The notes below the pieces were generated by a model that was not told where the DNA came from, did not search any database, and worked only from the letters and a program-made list of their open reading frames with translations. From contig NZ_CP155551.1 in the NCBI RefSeq assembly GCF_039679125.1, positions 2,666,001 to 2,730,000 on the forward strand: a stretch of DNA of 64,000 bases, written 5' to 3'. Position 1 is the first letter of the stretch, and the number at the start of each line of letters is the position of its first letter. Positions 1-11,125 of this stretch are shown piece after piece. This DNA is from Blastococcus sp. HT6-4 (GTDB taxonomy: Bacteria > Actinomycetota > Actinomycetes > Mycobacteriales > Geodermatophilaceae). Both the position numbers and the translations under genes were made by a program.

Positions 1-620
1 AAGAACAGGGGGGTCACGTCGACGCCCTGCCCGTCGAGCTGCGACACGACCGCCACGACGTTGCCCACGGTCGACACGACCGCCGCGCCGAGGAGGACGG
101 CGATCTGGGAGCGGAAGACGCCGGCGGCGCTCCTCCACCGGCGCAGCAGGTGCAGGTAGGCTGCGCCGACGACGACGTACGAGTACAGGCTGTGGACGGC
201 GAAGGCTGCTCCGAAGGTCACCCGCTCTCCAGCCGCCAGGTGACCTGCGATGACGAGGTCCCGGGTGGCCGGCAGGGCGGCCAGCACGACCATGACGACG
301 GGCTCCACCGCCATCAGGGCGACCCCTCGCCGGGCCGGGCGCCACGAGGGGTCCGTGACGGTACGGGCGATGGCGTAGGTCCCGGCGACCACCACCCCGA
401 CCGCGGCCATGAGCACCGGCGGGTAGGCCCGGCGCACGAGTTCGGATCCGATTCCGAAGAGGAGCGCGTCGGCGCCCGACCAGGTCGCCACGCCGGCCAT
501 GGTGCCGGCGAACGCGATCGCCGCCGGCGTGCGGTCGCGGCGCCGCCAGGCCAGCACGCCGACCACGACCGCGATGACGGCTGCGCAGGCGAACAGCACC
601 GCCCATCGCTGTGACGTCAT
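1..620 (-). CDS. Histidine kinase-type N-terminal 7TM sensor protein (5' part only)
   Basis: The gene runs off the left edge, so only its first 206 codons are present. It starts at the ATG whose complement is 618-620 and opens with MTSQRWAVLFACAAV. The translation is almost entirely hydrophobic helices separated by short basic loops such as AWRRRDR and PARRG, about six or seven membrane segments. This matches the N-terminal 7TM region found before GGDEF, PAS or histidine kinase modules in actinobacteria. The motif WSGADALLFG resembles that family's conserved second segment. The signalling output domain lies outside the window, so kinase versus cyclase cannot be decided. It is on the same strand as whiA, 240 bases downstream of it, and probably transcribed separately. 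Confidence 0.6.
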   Translation of the reverse strand, partial: MTSQRWAVLFACAAVIAVVVGVLAWRRRDRTPAAIAFAGTMAGVATWSGADALLFGIGSELVRRAYPPVLMAAVGVVVAGTYAIARTVTDPSWRPARRGVALMAVEPVVMVVLAALPATRDLVIAGHLAAGERVTFGAAFAVHSLYSYVVVGAAYLHLLRRWRSAAGVFRSQIAVLLGAAVVSTVGNVVAVVSQLDGQGVDVTPLF

Positions 621-783
621 GCCCGGCTCCTCGGTCGCCCGGCCGGGCGTCGGTCGCCGGCCGCTGCCCCGGAGATCGGACGCGACGCCATGTCCCTGGA
701 GCCGCCGTTCCCCCCTCCGAGGGAGGCACGCCGGCCCGCCCACACCGAGGTCGACGACGTGCGGGTCCAGCGACGTGCAGAGA

Positions 784-803
784 GCCGTGTCGAGCGACAC
801 GGC
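784..803. terminator. Short perfect palindrome between whiA and the 7TM gene
   Basis: Two 9-base arms (784-792 and 795-803) pair perfectly around a 2-base centre. It lies 57 bases past the whiA stop and could end whiA transcription. No T-tract follows on either strand. A two-base loop is sterically tight, so a smaller stem or a protein-binding palindrome is also possible. Confidence 0.3.
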
Positions 804-859
804 GGCTCCCCTAGGGGCCCGCCAGGAGTCTGCGAGCCGGTGAGGGGCGGGCGGTCCTC

Positions 860-1840
860 CTACTGCGTGAGCATGTCGTCGGTGACGACGGACTCCGTGT
901 CGGGGATGCCGAGATCCTTGGCGCGCTTGTCGGCCATGGCCAGCAGCCGGCGGATCCGGCCCGCGACGGCGTCCTTGGTCATCGGCGGGTCGGCGCGCTG
1001 GCCGAGCTCCTCCAGCGACGCCTGACCGAACTCCAGCCGCAGCCGACCGGCCACCAGCAGGTGCTCCGGGGCGTCCTCACCGAGGATCTCCAGGGCGCGC
1101 TCGACCCGTGCACTGGCCGCGACGGCGGCGCGCGCGGACCGGCGGAGGTTGGCGTCGTCGAAGTTGGCCAGGCGGTTGGCCGTGGCGCGGACCTCGCGCC
1201 GCATCCGCCGCTCCTCCCAGGCCAGCACCGCGTCGTGGGCGCCCATCTTCGTGAGCAGCGCGCTGATCGCGTCGCCGTCCCGCACGACCACCCGGTCGGC
1301 ACCGCGCACCTCGCGGGCCTTGGCGGCGATGCCGAGCCGGCGCGCGGCGCCGACGAGGGCCATGGCGGCCTCCGGCCCCGGGCAGGTCACCTCGAGCGAG
1401 GAGGAGCGGCCGGGCTCGGTCAGCGAGCCGTGGGCGAGGAACGCCCCCCGCCAGGCGGCCTCGGCGTCGCTGAGGCTGCCGGAGACGACGGCCGGAGGCA
1501 GCCCGCGGACGGGCCGTCCGCGCTGGTCGACCAGGCCGGTCTGCCGCGCGAGGCCCTCGCCGTGCTTGGCGATGCGGACCAGGTAGCGGACGCCACGCCG
1601 GATGTTGCCGCCGGCGAGCACGCTGACCCCGCTGGTGTAGCCGTAGACCTCGCTGATGTCGCGGCGCAGCCGCCGGGCGACCGACCCGGTGTCCAGCTCG
1701 GCCTCGATGACCACCCGGCCGCCGACGATGTGCAGGCCCCCGGAGAACCGCAGCAGGGCGGTCACCTCGGCCTTGCGCTCGGAGGTCTTCGTGCACTCCA
1801 CTCGGGAGAGCTCGTCCTTCACCATGGCCGTCATCGCCAT
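860..1840 (-). CDS. whiA: DNA-binding regulator WhiA
   Basis: WhiA is a conserved Gram-positive DNA-binding protein; in Streptomyces it acts with WhiB to start sporulation septation, and in other species it affects division. The 326-residue product begins [14 protein letters not shown], the usual start of the family, so the longer upstream frame to 1945 is rejected. An N-terminal LAGLIDADG-like region ([13 protein letters not shown]) is followed by a C-terminal helix-turn-helix region with [20 protein letters not shown], which recognises DNA. Length matches the family. It follows yvcK after 135 bases, the standard rapZ-yvcK-whiA order of Gram-positive genomes. Confidence 0.95.
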   Translation of the reverse strand: MAMTAMVKDELSRVECTKTSERKAEVTALLRFSGGLHIVGGRVVIEAELDTGSVARRLRRDISEVYGYTSGVSVLAGGNIRRGVRYLVRIAKHGEGLARQTGLVDQRGRPVRGLPPAVVSGSLSDAEAAWRGAFLAHGSLTEPGRSSSLEVTCPGPEAAMALVGAARRLGIAAKAREVRGADRVVVRDGDAISALLTKMGAHDAVLAWEERRMRREVRATANRLANFDDANLRRSARAAVAASARVERALEILGEDAPEHLLVAGRLRLEFGQASLEELGQRADPPMTKDAVAGRIRRLLAMADKRAKDLGIPDTESVVTDDMLTQ

Positions 1841-1975
1841 GCAGTCCACCCCCACGTCACCCCGGGGTATTCCGCCCCCGCACCTCGGGTCAGCGTCATC
1901 TACGCCGTCCCCTTTCCCCCTCGTGCCGGCCGGACGGCCGAACACCCCGGTACCCGATCCGACACCTCTGCTCGC

Positions 1976-2944
1976 TCATCGCACCCCGACCGCGGCGGCC
2001 AGCGCCGCGGACAGGCGCACGGGGTCGTGCCGCGGCGCACCGTCCGGCTCGGCGACCGGGGCGAGCAGGAGCTCGGCACCGCACCCGCGGACCGCGTCCA
2101 GAAGACCACGGCGGTCAACCACCGATTCCACCTCCGCGATCACGGCGTGCAACGCCACTCCGCCCAGATGCGCCTGCAGCACGGACACATGCTCCTCCGG
2201 GGAGAAACCGTCCGTCTCACCGGGCTGCGGTTCGAGGTTGAGCACCACGACCACGCGCGCCTGTGAATCGGCCAGCGCCGTGCGGAGCTGGGGCACGAGC
2301 AGGTGCGGGAGCACGGAGGTGTACCAGGAGCCCGGGCCGAGCGAGACGACGTCGGCGGCCGCGATCGCCTCCAGCACGGCGGGGTGCACGACCGGATCGG
2401 CCGGCGACACCCGGATCTCCCGCACCCGGCCCGGGGTCGCGGCGATGGCCACCTGACCGCGGATGGTCCGCACCCGGGCCGGGTCGTCGCGGTCGGTCGT
2501 CTCCACCCGGGCGACCAGGTCCAGTGGCTCGTCGGCCATGGGCAGCACCCGCCCGCACGCGCCGACGAGCTCCCCGAGCTCGTCCAGGGCCCGGACGGTG
2601 TCGCCGCCGTGCATCTCGGCCAGCCCGGTGAGCAGCAGGTTCCCGACCGGGTGCCCGGCGAGCACGCCGGTGCCCCCGAAGCGGTGCTGGAAGAGGGCGG
2701 CGAGGGTGCGGTCGCGGTCACCGTCCCCGGCCAGCGCCGCGAGGGCCATCCGCAGGTCGCCGGGCGGCAGCACCGGCATCTCCCGCCGGATCCGCCCGGA
2801 GGAGCCGCCGTCGTCGGCGACCGTCACGACCGCGGTCAGCTGCGGGGTGATGCGGCGCCAGGCCGCCAGGGCCGCGGCGAGCCCGTGCCCACCGCCGAAC
2901 GCCACCACCCGGGGAGTCCCCCCCGGACCCACCGTTCCGCCCAC
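1976..2944 (-). CDS. yvcK: Gluconeogenesis factor YvcK/CofD-like protein
   Basis: A 322-residue protein of the YvcK (CofD-like, UPF0052) family, which binds UDP-sugars and affects cell shape and growth on gluconeogenic carbon. Visible signatures are the N-terminal VVAFGGGHGLAA nucleotide loop, TVADDGGSSGR, PPGDLRMALAAL, GHPVGNLLLTGL and LGPGSWYTSVLPHLL. The start is a GTG whose first base is the last base of the rapZ TAG (TAGTG overlap), implying translational coupling. A longer frame extends far upstream, but only as a shadow of rapZ and uvrC. Confidence 0.93.
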   Translation of the reverse strand: MGGTVGPGGTPRVVAFGGGHGLAAALAAWRRITPQLTAVVTVADDGGSSGRIRREMPVLPPGDLRMALAALAGDGDRDRTLAALFQHRFGGTGVLAGHPVGNLLLTGLAEMHGGDTVRALDELGELVGACGRVLPMADEPLDLVARVETTDRDDPARVRTIRGQVAIAATPGRVREIRVSPADPVVHPAVLEAIAAADVVSLGPGSWYTSVLPHLLVPQLRTALADSQARVVVVLNLEPQPGETDGFSPEEHVSVLQAHLGGVALHAVIAEVESVVDRRGLLDAVRGCGAELLLAPVAEPDGAPRHDPVRLSAALAAAVGVR

Positions 2945-3882
2945 TACTCGCGGCCCAGGTCGCGGTGCCGGGCGACGGCGGCGACGCCCTCGGCGCTCAG
3001 CCGCCGGGCGAACTCCTCGGTGATCGCCACGCTGCGGTGCTTCCCGCCCGTGCAGCCCACCGCCAGGGTCAGGTACCGCTTGCCCTCCCGCCGGTAGCCG
3101 GGCACGAGCAGCCGCAGCACCTCGGTGTAGCGGTCCAGGAAGTCGGCGGCGCCCTCCTGCCCGAGCACGTAGTCGCGGACGTCGGCGTCGCGGCCGGTGT
3201 GCTCCTGGAGCTCCGGGACCCAGTGCGGGTTGGGCAGGAACCGGGCGTCGACGACGAGGTCGGCGTCGAGCGGGAGCCCGTACTTGAACCCGAAGCTCAT
3301 CACCGTGGCGGTGAGCGGCGGGGTGCTCCCGCCGCGGGCGAAGGCGTTCTCCAGCGTCGCCCGCAACTGGTGCACGTTCAGGTCGCTGGTGTCCACCCAC
3401 AGGTCGGCCTCGCCGGCGATCCCGGTGAGCAGCGCCCGCTCGGCGGTGATCCCGTCGATGAGCGTCCCGTTGCCCTGGAGCGGGTGCTCCCGGCGGTTGG
3501 ATTCGTAGCGGCGCACCAGCACCTCGTCCCGGGCGTGCACGTAGACCACGCGCGGGCGGTGCCCGGCCTCGGAGAGGACCCGGATCGCCTCCTGGAGGTC
3601 GCTGGAGAACGCCCGGCTACGCACGTCGACGACCGCGGCGAACCGCCGCAGATCGCCCCGTGCCCCGAGCTGCACCATCGGCAGCAGCAGGGCCGGCGGC
3701 AGGTTGTCGACCACGAACCAGCCGAGGTCCTCCATCACCCGTCCGGCGCTGTTCTTGCCCGCCCCGGACAAGCCGGTGACCACCACGACCTCCAGCGGCG
3801 GCGTCTCCGTGCTGGCCGGGTCGAGGGCCGGGGGGCGCTCGTTCTGCGGCCCTGCACCGGCCACGTCGGCTTCGGCCGTCAC
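2944..3882 (-). CDS. rapZ: RNase adapter/nucleotide-binding protein RapZ (YvcJ family)
   Basis: A 312-residue P-loop protein. In E. coli RapZ directs the GlmZ small RNA to RNase E; in Gram-positives the homologue YvcJ is a nucleotide hydrolase. The N-terminal Walker A reads [11 protein letters not shown], followed by the family motif [10 protein letters not shown]. The C-terminal half holds [15 protein letters not shown] and [11 protein letters not shown], typical of RapZ. After the P-loop lysine there is Asn and then Ser, where E. coli has Ser directly. The GTG start overlaps the uvrC stop by four bases (GTGA). It begins after an acidic, Pro-rich leader of about 29 residues. Confidence 0.93.
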   Translation of the reverse strand: MTAEADVAGAGPQNERPPALDPASTETPPLEVVVVTGLSGAGKNSAGRVMEDLGWFVVDNLPPALLLPMVQLGARGDLRRFAAVVDVRSRAFSSDLQEAIRVLSEAGHRPRVVYVHARDEVLVRRYESNRREHPLQGNGTLIDGITAERALLTGIAGEADLWVDTSDLNVHQLRATLENAFARGGSTPPLTATVMSFGFKYGLPLDADLVVDARFLPNPHWVPELQEHTGRDADVRDYVLGQEGAADFLDRYTEVLRLLVPGYRREGKRYLTLAVGCTGGKHRSVAITEEFARRLSAEGVAAVARHRDLGRE

Positions 3883-5915
3883 GAGGCCACCCGCCCGGCC
3901 TCGGCGGCGTCCCCGGCGCCCGGACGGTTGCTCCCCGGTTGCGCCGGCCCCTGCGGCGCGAGCGCGGACTCCTCCGCCACCGGTGGGCCGGTCGCGGGGC
4001 CGGGCACCGGTTCGGCGACCGCCATCTGCACCGCCTCCGCCGTCCGCCGGCCGATGCCGGGCACCGTCATGAGGTCCTCCACCGTCGCTGCGCGCAGCCG
4101 CTTGAGCGAGCCGAACTGCTTCATCAGTGCCTTCCGTCGCGCGTCCCCGAGGCCGGGGACGTCGTCCAGCAGGGAGACCAGCATGCCGGTGGACCGCTTC
4201 TGCCGGTGGTAGGTGATCGCGAAGCGGTGGGCCTCGTCGCGCACCCGCTGCAGCAGGTACAGCGCCTCCGAGGTGCGCGGCAGGATCACGGGGTCGCTCT
4301 CCCCCGGCAGCCACACCTCCTCCATGCGCTTGGCGAGACCGCAGACGGCGACGTCGACCACGCCCAGCTCGTCGAGCGCCCGGGCCGCCGCGGCGACCTG
4401 CGGGGCGCCGCCGTCGACGACGAGCAGGTTGGGCGGGTAGGCGAACCGGCGCGGCCGCCCCTCCTCCGCGGCGATGCCCTGCTCGTCCCGGCGGTCGGCC
4501 TCGTCCTTGAGGTGCCGGGCGAACCGGCGGCGCACCACCTCCGCCATGGCGGCGGTGTCGTCGGTTCCTTCCGTGACGGAGAACCTGCGGTAGTCGGACT
4601 TCTTCGCGAGGCCGTCCTCGAAGACCACCATGGACGCCACCACGTTCGTGCCCTGCACGTGGCTGATGTCCATGCACTCGATCCGCAGCGGCGCGTCGGG
4701 GAGCTCCAGCGCCTCCTGCAGCTCCGCGAGCGCCAGCGAGCGCGCGGTGAGGTCGCTGGACCGTTTCACCCGGTGCCGGGCGAACGCCTCCTTCGCGTTG
4801 CGCTCCACGGTCTCCATGAGGCTGCGCTTGTCACCGCGCTGCGGCACGCGGAGGGAGACCCGGCCACCCCGCAGCTCCTCCAGCAGCTCGACGTAGACGT
4901 CGGCGTCGTCGGGCAGCTCGGGGACCAGCACCTCGCGGGGCACCGCCTCGCCGGCCTCCCCCGTCCCGGTCTGCTCGTCGACGCCGCCGTAGACCTGCAG
5001 GAGGAACTGCTCCACCAGCTCCCCGGTGGTGACCTCCTCGACCTTGTCGATGATCCAGCCGCGCTGGCCACGGACCCGCCCGCCGCGGACGTGGAAGACC
5101 TGGACGGCGGCCTCCAGGTCGTCCTGCGCGAAGGCGACGACGTCGGCGTCGGTGCCGTCGCCGAGGACCACGGCCTGCTTCTCCATCGCGCGCTTGAGGG
5201 CGCCGATGTCGTCGCGCAGCCGGGCGGCCTTCTCGTACTCCATCGCCTCGGCGGCCGCGGCCATCTCCCGCTCGAGCCGCTTGATCATCGAGTCGGTGCG
5301 CCCGGCCATGAAGTCGCAGAAGTCGTCGACGATCTCCCGGTGCTCCTCGGCGCTCACCCGGCCGACGCACGGCGCGGCGCACTTGCCGATGTAGCCGAGC
5401 AGGCAGGGCCGGCCGATCTGCCCCGCGCGCTTGAAGACGCCGGTGGAGCAGGTCCGGGCCGGGAAGACACGGGTGAGGGTGTCGAGGGTCTCGCGGATCG
5501 CCCAGGCGTGGGCGTAGGGGCCGAAGTAGCGGACGCCCTTCTTCTTGGGCCCGCGCATGACCTGCAGCCGCGGGTACTCCTCGTTCAGCGTCACGGCCAG
5601 CGACGGGTAGCTCTTGTCGTCGCGGTAGCGGACGTTGAACCGCGGGTCGAACTCCTTGATCCAGTTGTACTCGAGCTGGAGGGCCTCGACCTCGGTGCCG
5701 ACGACGGTCCACTCGACGCTCGACGCCGTCGTCACCATCTGGCGGGTGCGGGGATGCAGGCCGGCGACGTCGGCGAAGTAGCTGTTCAACCGCTGCCGCA
5801 GGCTCTTGGCCTTGCCGACGTAGACGACCCGGCCGTGGGGATCGCGGAACCTGTAGACCCCGGGGCTCTCGGGGATCGAGCCGACCGCCGGGCGGTACGT
5901 GGACGGATCGGCCAT
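3879..5915 (-). CDS. uvrC: UvrABC excision nuclease subunit C
   Basis: UvrC makes the 3' and 5' incisions in nucleotide excision repair after UvrA/UvrB find damage. The 678-residue protein has the expected order: N-terminal GIY-YIG nuclease ([20 protein letters not shown], residues 17-36), a UVR UvrB-binding motif around residues 205-240 ([15 protein letters not shown]), the RNase H-like C-terminal nuclease ([30 protein letters not shown]), and helix-hairpin-helix motifs near residue 600-640 ([30 protein letters not shown]). An Ala/Pro-rich tail of about 35 residues extends beyond the usual end. First gene of the uvrC-rapZ-yvcK-whiA run. Confidence 0.97.
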   Translation of the reverse strand: MADPSTYRPAVGSIPESPGVYRFRDPHGRVVYVGKAKSLRQRLNSYFADVAGLHPRTRQMVTTASSVEWTVVGTEVEALQLEYNWIKEFDPRFNVRYRDDKSYPSLAVTLNEEYPRLQVMRGPKKKGVRYFGPYAHAWAIRETLDTLTRVFPARTCSTGVFKRAGQIGRPCLLGYIGKCAAPCVGRVSAEEHREIVDDFCDFMAGRTDSMIKRLEREMAAAAEAMEYEKAARLRDDIGALKRAMEKQAVVLGDGTDADVVAFAQDDLEAAVQVFHVRGGRVRGQRGWIIDKVEEVTTGELVEQFLLQVYGGVDEQTGTGEAGEAVPREVLVPELPDDADVYVELLEELRGGRVSLRVPQRGDKRSLMETVERNAKEAFARHRVKRSSDLTARSLALAELQEALELPDAPLRIECMDISHVQGTNVVASMVVFEDGLAKKSDYRRFSVTEGTDDTAAMAEVVRRRFARHLKDEADRRDEQGIAAEEGRPRRFAYPPNLLVVDGGAPQVAAAARALDELGVVDVAVCGLAKRMEEVWLPGESDPVILPRTSEALYLLQRVRDEAHRFAITYHRQKRSTGMLVSLLDDVPGLGDARRKALMKQFGSLKRLRAATVEDLMTVPGIGRRTAEAVQMAVAEPVPGPATGPPVAEESALAPQGPAQPGSNRPGAGDAAEAGRVAS

Positions 5916-6082
5916 GCCTCCACACTAGGTCGCGGGACCGACGGTCCGTCAGGTGACGGGACCCGTCCGTCCCACTCGCCCCAGGGGTCGCGCGCGGACG
6001 CCGCGGACAGCGCGCACCGCCGATCCCGCGCCCGGCGGTCGCCGGGCGCGGTCGGCCGACGGCGCGGGGCCGGGCCGGACGG

Positions 6083-6388
6083 TCAGCCCACCGGCCGGGA
6101 CCGCCGCATGGCGGCCGGCGCGTGGGCGGCGGCCGCGGCGCCGAGACGCTGCGCGAGACGGATGCATCGCGCGGTCAGCACCAGTCCGGACACGAGCGCC
6201 ACGCCTCCGGACAGCACGACGACGGCGCCGGGCGCCGTGCCGCCCGTGGCCAGGGAGACGGAGGCCGCGAGGACCGCGAGCAGGATCACGGTCGACCGCA
6301 CGCCGGGGCCGCCACCGGTGTACGGCCCGTCGACCGGGGAGCCGCAGTTGGACAGGTCGGGGTCGCAGTCGGGCGTCAGCGCACTCAT
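6083..6388 (-). CDS. Small two-helix membrane protein, function unknown
   Basis: A 101-residue protein starting MSALTPDCDPDLSNCGSP. The start is chosen because a strong GGAGGA ribosome site lies about nine bases upstream; a longer frame to 6514 is less likely. The N-terminal 30 residues are polar with two Asp-Cys/Asn-Cys pairs. Two hydrophobic helices follow (STVILLAVLAASVSLATGG and VVVLSGGVALVSGLVLTA), then a basic Ala-rich tail. Similar small membrane proteins are common beside uvr genes in actinobacteria, but I do not recognise a family. It sits alone between uvrA and uvrC. Confidence 0.6.
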   Translation of the reverse strand: MSALTPDCDPDLSNCGSPVDGPYTGGGPGVRSTVILLAVLAASVSLATGGTAPGAVVVLSGGVALVSGLVLTARCIRLAQRLGAAAAAHAPAAMRRSRPVG

Positions 6389-6574
6389 CGCTGTCCTCCT
6401 CCGAGGGACTCCGCCACGGCGCCCCGGAGGGGCACTGTCGTGACGTCGGTCACACGGACCATACGGGCCGGTCCGGCGGCGGATCAAGTCCTGCGGCATC
6501 CCGGGGGACGACACCGGCCCGCGTCGCCGGGAGCGGAGCGCGGGCCGGATGCCCCCAGGGCGGGCGGCGGAGGC

Positions 6575-9475
6575 TCAGCCGGCCTTCTTGCGGGCCCGCT
6601 TCTTCACCGGCCCGGAGGCCGCCGCCGCGGCGATCGCGTCGGCGTCCAGCAGCGGCACGAGGTACCGGCCGGTGTGGCTCTCCGGCACCGAGGCGAGGAA
6701 CTCCGGCGAGCCCTCCGCCACCAGGGTGCCGCCGCGGAAACCGCCCTCGGGGCCCATGTCGATGAGCCAGTCGGCGCTCTTGATGACGTCCAGGTTGTGC
6801 TCGATGACGATGACCGAGTTGCCCTTGTCGACCAGGCCCTGCAGGACCAGCAGCAGCTTCCGGATGTCCTCGAAGTGCAGCCCGGTGGTCGGCTCGTCGA
6901 GGACGTAGATGCTGCGGCCGTTGGACCGCTTCTGCAGTTCGCTGGCCAGCTTGACCCGCTGCGCCTCACCGCCGGAGAGAGTGGTGGCCGGCTGCCCCAG
7001 CCGCACGTAGCCCAGCCCCACCTCGGTGAGGGTGCGCAGGTAGCGCGCGATCGCCGGGATGGCGGCGAAGAAGTCCGCGGCCTCCTCGATCGGCATGTCG
7101 AGGACCTCGGCCACCGTCTTGCCCTTGTAGTGCACCTCGAGGGTCTCCCGGTTGAACCGGGCGCCCTTGCAGACCTCGCAGGGGACGTAGACGTCCGGCA
7201 GGAAGTTCATCTCGATCTTCAGCGTGCCGTCGCCCGAGCACGCCTCGCAGCGGCCGCCCTTCACGTTGAAGGAGAACCGCCCCGGCAGGTAGCCGCGGAC
7301 CTTCGCCTCCGACGTCTGGGCGAAGAGCTTGCGGACGTGGTCCCAGACCCCGGTGTAGGTGGCCGGGTTCGACCGCGGGGTGCGGCCGATCGGTGACTGG
7401 TCGACGTGCACGACCTTGTCCAGGTGCTCCAGCCCGGTGATCGTGCGGTGCCGGCCCGGGACCATGCGCGCCCGGTTGAGCTCGTTGGCCAGGACGGTGT
7501 AGAGGATGTCGTTGACCAGGCTGGACTTGCCCGACCCGGAGACGCCGGTGACCGCGACGAGGCAGCCGAGCGGGAAGGTGACGTCGACGCCGCGCAGGTT
7601 GTTCTCGCGGGCGCCCTTCACCACCAGTTCGCGTCCCGGCTCCGGCACACGCCGCTTCTCCGGGACGGAGATCGCCATCCGGCCCGACAGGTAGGCGCCG
7701 GTGATGGACCGCTCACTGGCCAGCAGGTCCTCGACCGTGCCGCTGACCACGACCTCGCCGCCGTGCTCACCGGCACCCGGCCCGATGTCGACGACCCAGT
7801 CGGCGGTCTTGATGGTGTCCTCGTCGTGCTCGACGACGATCAGCGTGTTGCCCATGTCGCGCAGCCGCACGAGGGTCTCGATCAGCCGGCTGTTGTCCCG
7901 CTGGTGCAGGCCGATGGACGGCTCGTCCAGCACGTACAGGACACCGACCAGCCCCGACCCGATCTGGGTGGCCAGCCGGATCCGCTGCGCCTCGCCGCCG
8001 GCGAGGGTGGCCGCCGGCCGGTCCAGCGACAGGTAGTCCAGGCCGACGTCGACCAGGAAGGACAGCCGGGCCTGGATCTCGCGGAGGACGCGGTCGGCGA
8101 TCGCCTTCTCCCGCTCCCCCAGCTCCAGCGCGCCCAGCCACTGCGCCGCCTCGCCGATCGACAGGTTGGTCACCTCGGCGATCGACCGGTCGCTGAGCTT
8201 GACCGCGAGGATCTCCGGCTTCAGCCGGGTGCCGTGGCAGACGGGACAGGGCACGTCGCGCATGTAGCCCTCGTACTTGTCCTTCATGAACTCGCTGTCG
8301 GTGTCCTCGTGGCGGCGCTCGAGGAAGGGCAGCACACCCTCGAAGGCGGCGTAGTAGCTGCGCTCGCGGCCGTAGCGGTTCTTGTAGCGGACGTGCACCT
8401 GGTCGGGCGAGCCGTGGAGGATCGCCTTCTGCACCTTCGCCGGCAGCCGCTCCCACGGGTCGTCCATCGAGAAGCCGATCTGCTGCGACAGACCGGTGAG
8501 CAGCCGGGTGAAGTACTCGTTGCTCATCGAGCTGGCCCAGGGTGCGACGGCGCCCTGGGCGAGGCTCTTGCCCGGGTCGGGCACGACGAGCTCCGGGTCG
8601 ACCTCCTTGCGGGTGCCGATGCCGGTGCACTCCGGGCAGGCGCCGAAGGGCGAGTTGAACGAGAACGAGCGGGGCTCCAGCGCCTCGAACGACAGCCCGT
8701 CGTCGACGCAGGCCAGGTGCTCGGAGAAGGTGCGCTCGCGCTCGGGGTCGTCGTCGGGGAGGTCGACGAAGTCGAGGACCACCAGTCCGCCGGCCAGGCC
8801 GAGCGCGGTCTCGATCGAATCGGTGAGCCGGCGCTTGGCGCTCTCCTTGACGGTGAGCCGGTCGACGATCACCTCGATCGTGTGCTTCTCCTGCTTCTTG
8901 AGCGTCGGCGGCTCGGTGAGCGGGTGCACGGTGCCGTCGACGCGCACGCGGGAGAAGCCCTGGGTCTGCAGCGAGCTGAACAGGTCGACGTACTCGCCCT
9001 TGCGCGCGCGGACGACGGGGGCCAGCACCTGGAACCGGGTGCCCTCCGCCATCGCGAGCACCTGGTCGACGATCTGCTGCGGGGTCTGCCGGGCGATCGG
9101 CTTGCCGCAGTTGGGGCAGTGCGGCTGCCCGGCGCGGGCGTACAGCAGCCGCAGGTAGTCGTAGACCTCGGTGATCGTGCCGACGGTCGACCGCGGGTTC
9201 CGGTTGGTCGACTTCTGGTCGATCGAGACGGCGGGCGAGAGGCCCTCGATGAAGTCGACGTCGGGCTTGTCCATCTGCCCGAGGAACTGCCGGGCGTAGG
9301 CCGACAGCGACTCGACGTACCGGCGCTGCCCCTCGGCGAAGATCGTGTCGAAGGCGAGGCTGGACTTCCCCGAGCCCGACAGCCCCGTGAAGACGATGAG
9401 CGCGTCACGGGGGAGGTCGATGTGGACGTCCTTGAGGTTGTGCTCTCGGGCGCCGCGGACGACGAGCCGGTCCAT
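6575..9475 (-). CDS. uvrA: UvrABC excision nuclease subunit A
   Basis: UvrA is the ATPase that scans DNA for bulky damage and loads UvrB. The 966-residue product starts [17 protein letters not shown] and has two ABC modules, each with its own Walker A ([14 protein letters not shown] near residue 31; [17 protein letters not shown] near residue 645) and signature ([24 protein letters not shown]). Zinc-binding Cys pairs are visible at [22 protein letters not shown] and CEVCKGARF. Length is normal for the family. A Lys-rich tail KKRARKKAG ends the protein. The gene follows the amidase by 154 bases. Confidence 0.98.
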   Translation of the reverse strand: MDRLVVRGAREHNLKDVHIDLPRDALIVFTGLSGSGKSSLAFDTIFAEGQRRYVESLSAYARQFLGQMDKPDVDFIEGLSPAVSIDQKSTNRNPRSTVGTITEVYDYLRLLYARAGQPHCPNCGKPIARQTPQQIVDQVLAMAEGTRFQVLAPVVRARKGEYVDLFSSLQTQGFSRVRVDGTVHPLTEPPTLKKQEKHTIEVIVDRLTVKESAKRRLTDSIETALGLAGGLVVLDFVDLPDDDPERERTFSEHLACVDDGLSFEALEPRSFSFNSPFGACPECTGIGTRKEVDPELVVPDPGKSLAQGAVAPWASSMSNEYFTRLLTGLSQQIGFSMDDPWERLPAKVQKAILHGSPDQVHVRYKNRYGRERSYYAAFEGVLPFLERRHEDTDSEFMKDKYEGYMRDVPCPVCHGTRLKPEILAVKLSDRSIAEVTNLSIGEAAQWLGALELGEREKAIADRVLREIQARLSFLVDVGLDYLSLDRPAATLAGGEAQRIRLATQIGSGLVGVLYVLDEPSIGLHQRDNSRLIETLVRLRDMGNTLIVVEHDEDTIKTADWVVDIGPGAGEHGGEVVVSGTVEDLLASERSITGAYLSGRMAISVPEKRRVPEPGRELVVKGARENNLRGVDVTFPLGCLVAVTGVSGSGKSSLVNDILYTVLANELNRARMVPGRHRTITGLEHLDKVVHVDQSPIGRTPRSNPATYTGVWDHVRKLFAQTSEAKVRGYLPGRFSFNVKGGRCEACSGDGTLKIEMNFLPDVYVPCEVCKGARFNRETLEVHYKGKTVAEVLDMPIEEAADFFAAIPAIARYLRTLTEVGLGYVRLGQPATTLSGGEAQRVKLASELQKRSNGRSIYVLDEPTTGLHFEDIRKLLLVLQGLVDKGNSVIVIEHNLDVIKSADWLIDMGPEGGFRGGTLVAEGSPEFLASVPESHTGRYLVPLLDADAIAAAAASGPVKKRARKKAG

Positions 9476-9629
9476 GTGATCCCTGTCGGTCGCTGGGGTT
9501 GGGTGTCGCGGTTGGTGCGCTGGCGTGCCGCCGTCGGGCGCCGACCGCGGGCCACCCGGTGCAACGCCGGTGGTCCCCGTGGTCGTCCGCCGGTGGCTGT
9601 GAGCTGCGTCCGGCCGTGCGGCGGCCGGA

Positions 9630-11078
9630 CTACGCGGCCGGGGCCGCCGGGGACGTCGGGTCGAACACCGGCGCGTACCGGCGCCACGGCCGCCGGGCCT
9701 CCAGCTCGCCGGCGATCCAGAGTAGGCGCGCTTCGGCGCCGGGGGGGCCGACGAACTGGACCGGGACCGGCGGCCCGCCGGGCCGGGTGCCGGCGGGGAG
9801 GACGGTGGCGGGGATGCCGGCCAGGTTCCACGCCCCGGTGAACGGCGCCCAGCGGGCGTTGGCGGTGAGGTTGGCCAGGAACGACCGCTCGTGCCAGGGC
9901 CGGGCCGGCAGCGGCGGCCCGGTGGTGACCGGGGTGAGCAGCAGGTCGACGTCGTCGAAGAACCGCACCATCCGCTCCCGGAACCGCTCCTGGGTGCGCG
10001 GCCGCACGAGCCCGAGGCGCCGCACCAGCCGGCCCATGCGGGCGTGGGTGCGGCTGCGGGGCTGCAGCCGGCTGCGGTCGATGCCCAGGTACGCCGCGTC
10101 GTCCTCCGCCCCGGCCATCCAGCGCACGACGGCGCCCGCGGCGGCGCCGGGGGTGATCGGGGGCGTGCGTGGGACGACCGTGTGCCCGGCCGCGCGCAGC
10201 TCGGCCACCACCGCGTCGATCGCTGCGCGGATGGGCTCGTCCCCGCCGACGCCGGGGAGCGGTGACCGGGTGCTGACCGCGATGCGCAGCGGGCGGCCCG
10301 GATCCGCCGGGGGGCCGGGCTGCTCCCCCGCCAGCACGGCGTGCACGACCGCGAGATCGGCCACCGTGGTGGCGAGCGCCCCGTTCACCGCCATGCCCGA
10401 CCAGTCGTCGGCCCCGATGCCGCCGGGGACGACCCCGGTGCCGGGCTTGAGCGTGACCAGGCCGCAGGCGGCCGCGGGCAGCCGGAGCGAGCCCATGCCG
10501 TCGTTGCCGTGGGCGATCGGGACGGACCCGGAGGCCACCGCGGCCGCGCTGCCGCCGGAGCTGCCGGCCGGCGAGAGAGCGGTGTCCCAGGGATTCCGGG
10601 TGACCGTGCCGGGGCCGTCCGTGGCGGCGTAGAGGCACAGCTCGGGCGCCCGGGTGATGCCGACGACGACCGCGCCGGCCTTGCGCAGCCGGGTGACCAC
10701 GTCGTGGTCCCTGCGCGCGGGGGCGGCGTCCTCGCGCGCCGGCGAGCCGTCGGTGCAGACCTCCCCCGCCACGGCCACGTTGTCCTTGATCGCCACCGGG
10801 ACGCCGGCCAGCGGCAGGGCGAAGCGGGTGAGGCTGGCGTCGACCGCCGCGGCCTCGGCCAGCGCCGCCTCGCGGCGGACCACCCGGAAGGCGCCGACCC
10901 GGGCGTCGACGGCCTCGATGTGGTCGAGGTGCGCGCGGACCACCTCGACCGCCGTCAGCTCCCCGGCCCGCACCCGCGCCGCGATCTCCGTGGCCGGGAG
11001 CCCCACGATCCGGGTACCGGGGCCGCCGCCGTTCCCGGCACCGCCCTGAGCCGTGCCGACACCTCCGCTAGCGTCCAT
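9630..11078 (-). CDS. Amidase signature family hydrolase
   Basis: A 482-residue member of the amidase signature family, which hydrolyses amide bonds with a Ser-cisSer-Lys triad. The lysine is in PVAIKDNVA (K98), the Gly/Ser loop is [14 protein letters not shown] (residues 171-184) and the nucleophile Ser is in [10 protein letters not shown] (about S197). No GatB or GatC gene is nearby, and the sequence lacks a strong GatA look, so it is more likely a stand-alone amidase with unknown substrate. The first 20 residues are Gly-rich and may not be translated; a later start is possible. It diverges from the MBL gene with 47 bases between the starts. Confidence 0.85.
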   Translation of the reverse strand: MDASGGVGTAQGGAGNGGGPGTRIVGLPATEIAARVRAGELTAVEVVRAHLDHIEAVDARVGAFRVVRREAALAEAAAVDASLTRFALPLAGVPVAIKDNVAVAGEVCTDGSPAREDAAPARRDHDVVTRLRKAGAVVVGITRAPELCLYAATDGPGTVTRNPWDTALSPAGSSGGSAAAVASGSVPIAHGNDGMGSLRLPAAACGLVTLKPGTGVVPGGIGADDWSGMAVNGALATTVADLAVVHAVLAGEQPGPPADPGRPLRIAVSTRSPLPGVGGDEPIRAAIDAVVAELRAAGHTVVPRTPPITPGAAAGAVVRWMAGAEDDAAYLGIDRSRLQPRSRTHARMGRLVRRLGLVRPRTQERFRERMVRFFDDVDLLLTPVTTGPPLPARPWHERSFLANLTANARWAPFTGAWNLAGIPATVLPAGTRPGGPPVPVQFVGPPGAEARLLWIAGELEARRPWRRYAPVFDPTSPAAPAA

Positions 11079-11125
11079 GCCAGGACCGTAACGGCGGCCG
11101 CCGACACTTTCCGAACGGAGTCCGG

